DNA of 16,509 nucleotides, from assembly GCA_030037185.1 (NCBI GenBank), contig JASHRR010001527.1, positions 1 to 16,509 on the forward strand. Direction: 5' to 3'. A program made the position numbers and the translations under genes. Under the pieces are notes generated by a model. It had not been told where the DNA came from. It saw nothing but the letters and a program-made list of their open reading frames with translations, and made no database searches. The stretch comes from Xanthobacteraceae bacterium (lineage in GTDB: Bacteria > Pseudomonadota > Alphaproteobacteria > Rhizobiales > Xanthobacteraceae). This document shows positions 15,516-16,509 of the stretch, piece by piece (position 1 is the first letter of the stretch; each line of letters opens with the position of its first letter).

Positions 15516-15872
15516 ATGAAACTCGCTGCGACCATCCAACTGACGCTGACGGCAGAGCAGGCGAAGGCCCTTCGCGGTACGCTTGAACGCGGCAACGCCG
15601 GCTGCAACATGATTTCGCAGCGAGGTTCTTAAGCTGGCACGACGCATCAATACGCCTTGCAAAAACTTGTCTGTCGCCAACTGAGAGAAGATTCGGGCTT
15701 GACCGCTCAGGCCGCCGTTCGTTGCATCGCCAAAGCAGCTGACACCGATACGACGCCGAAGGCCAAATGGCGTCCGGAAGATGCCTCGTATCGCTCGCGG
15801 CATGCTTGCGAGACTTGGTCCGCCTTGTCGTTTGGTCGCCGGCCCGCGGCAAATGGTGTCTCGCGTCCGTGA
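15516..15872 (+). pseudogene. tnpB: Decayed TnpB (IS200/IS605-type) N-terminal remnant
   Basis: One frame from ATG 15516 reads MKLAATIQLTLTAEQAKALR and GTLERGNAGCNMISQ, then a TAA stop (15630-15632). It continues in the same frame with HQYALQKLVCRQLREDSGLT and AQAAVRCIAKAAD. These match the N-terminal helical part of TnpB, the RNA-guided nuclease of IS200/IS605-type transposons (typical form: QYALHKLVYRDVRE..LSAQMAVRAIAKVADAY). After about 15757 similarity fades; a frame change there may resume weak similarity. The catalytic RuvC-like core and zinc ribbon are absent, so the product cannot be active. No tnpA, clear ends or reRNA region were seen. It lies about 130 bp after hemY, whose 3' flank (15388-15515) holds no gene. 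Confidence 0.8.
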
Positions 15873-16140
15873 CGTCCGGGATCCGCAGTGAGCAGACAAG
15901 ATGACGCTCCCCCCGCCACACCGACACCGTCATCATGCTGGCGGTTCTTTCGACCGGGTCATCTGGATCGCACGCCTGACCCCGGCGAGTCCGGCAGGTA
16001 GTGTGGTGGGATGCATCCGGGATCGACCCGGCTGCACCGGGCGGCACCTCGCGCTGGCCTGCTGGCCCCTCGATTCCGCCCTGCCGAGGCCGCTGCGCTT
16101 TGTGGTTGCGAGCTCAGTTAAGTCCGCGCGATGACATAGC
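15873..16140. other. Intergenic stretch without a convincing gene
   Basis: This stretch links the TnpB remnant to the operator-like array. Open frames on both strands here are short, His/Arg/Pro-rich and without motifs or ribosome-binding sites. It may be decayed insertion-sequence DNA, but I cannot match it to TnpB. Confidence 0.4.
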
Positions 16141-16193
16141 GCATGTTTCCCTGGAAACATCGGCGGCTAGCTCGGCCTGATCGGGAAACATGC
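16141..16193. promoter_or_regulatory. Three ATGTTTCC half-sites, operator-like array upstream of argG
   Basis: ATGTTTCC-CT-GGAAACAT (16143-16160) is a perfect 8-bp dyad with a 2-bp centre. A third half-site, GGAAACAT, is at 16184-16191, 31 bp from the matching half-site and so close to three helical turns away. Moreover GCATGTTTCCC (16141-16151) is perfectly inverted by GGGAAACATGC (16183-16193). The array ends 28 bp before the -35 box, a place typical of an activator site. The protein that binds it is unknown to me. Confidence 0.6.
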
Positions 16194-16221
16194 TCGCGCC
16201 AGTATTGCGGTGGCATCACGC

Positions 16222-16249
16222 TTGCGCCACCGGCGGTTCGCCCTATAGT
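16222..16249 (+). promoter_or_regulatory. Probable argG promoter
   Basis: TTGCGC (16222-16227) and TATAGT (16244-16249) are separated by 16 bp. The -10 box is strong and the -35 keeps the important TTG. Transcription would begin near 16256, giving a leader of about 35 nt before the TTG start codon. Confidence 0.55.
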
Positions 16250-16278
16250 CCGCGCCGATTTTCGAGCACCGGGCTGCA

Positions 16279-16283
16279 GGAGG
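16279..16283 (+). promoter_or_regulatory. Ribosome-binding site deciding the argG TTG start
   Basis: A full GGAGG lies 7 bases before TTG 16291-16293. The next in-frame codons give [19 protein letters not shown], the usual ArgG N-terminus, and there is no suitable ATG or GTG nearby in frame. Confidence 0.75.
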
Positions 16284-16290
16284 ACGGGTT

Positions 16291-16509
16291 TTGGCCAAGG
16301 GCGATGTTAAGAAGGTGGTGCTGGCCTATTCGGGCGGCCTCGATACCTCGGCCATCCTGAAGTGGCTGCAGACGACTTATGGCTGCGAGGTGGTCACCTT
16401 CACGGCCGATCTTGGCCAGGGCGAGGAACTTGGACCGGCCCGCGATAAGGCATTGCTGCTGGGCATCCGGCCGGAACATGTGTTCATCGAGGATTTGCGC
16501 GAAGAGTTC
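16291..16509 (+). CDS. argG: Argininosuccinate synthase, 3'-truncated by window end
   Basis: The first 73 residues of the cytosolic enzyme that condenses citrulline and aspartate, using ATP, to argininosuccinate in arginine biosynthesis. The PP-loop ATP-binding motif AYSGGLDTS is at about 11-19, followed by [20 protein letters not shown] and GQGEEL, all typical of ArgG. It starts with TTG (strong GGAGG upstream). It has its own promoter and probable operator, so it is likely regulated separately from the hem genes. The rest of the gene is beyond the window. Confidence 0.96.
   Translation, partial: MAKGDVKKVVLAYSGGLDTSAILKWLQTTYGCEVVTFTADLGQGEELGPARDKALLLGIRPEHVFIEDLREEF

Noticed and set aside
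16141..16193. Attenuator or riboswitch ahead of argG
   Set aside because: The likely transcription start is downstream at about 16256, so this stretch would not be in the leader; no T-run follows the hairpins. An operator fits better.

Overview
The window is GC-rich chromosomal DNA from an alphaproteobacterium, most likely of the order Hyphomicrobiales (Rhizobiales), in the Bradyrhizobiaceae/Xanthobacteraceae neighbourhood. The evidence is gene order and protein character: tsaD-gpsA-EVE diverging from hemC-hemD-mitofilin-hemY is a familiar alphaproteobacterial arrangement, and short intergenic palindromes of the ATCGCCCGC type recall those genomes. I could not run a search, so the placement rests on recognition only.

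Layout. (1) Positions 1-1165 hold the 3' part of a UbiH/COQ6-type flavin hydroxylase, cut by the window start. A glutathione S-transferase gene converges on it (1302-1928, minus). (2) Positions 2165-6678 form an accessory envelope region. Four minus-strand genes encode a periplasmic protein joining a carboxypeptidase-regulatory-like domain, a c-type haem motif (CMSCH) and a Vgb-like beta-propeller; a small secreted protein with a similar regulatory-like fold; and two translationally coupled membrane proteins, one with histidines in three of its four helices. A DUF6644-like membrane protein gene lies divergently on the plus strand. I read this as a probable uncharacterised redox or envelope module. 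(3) Positions 6679-8133 hold an array of three 32-bp hairpin repeats, one small secreted protein gene and about 0.9 kb with no convincing gene. (4) Positions 8134-10603 hold the compact minus-strand operon tsaD-gpsA-EVE, joined by 4-bp overlaps. (5) Positions 10747-15387 hold hemC, hemD, a mitofilin-like gene and hemY on the plus strand. hemD and the mitofilin-like gene each carry an in-frame stretch that looks like a related palindromic repeat inserted into the coding sequence. (6) Positions 15388-16290 contain a decayed TnpB (IS200/IS605-type) remnant and an array of ATGTTTCC half-sites ahead of a promoter. (7) argG starts with TTG at 16291 and runs off the window.

Functionally, hemC and hemD make uroporphyrinogen III from porphobilinogen, and mitofilin-like and HemY proteins are inner-membrane partners commonly found beside them. 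TsaD makes the t6A tRNA modification and GpsA makes glycerol-3-phosphate for phospholipids. The most novel material is the c-haem/beta-propeller/membrane-helix cluster, the repeat-derived insertions in hemD and the mitofilin-like gene, and the operator-like array upstream of argG.
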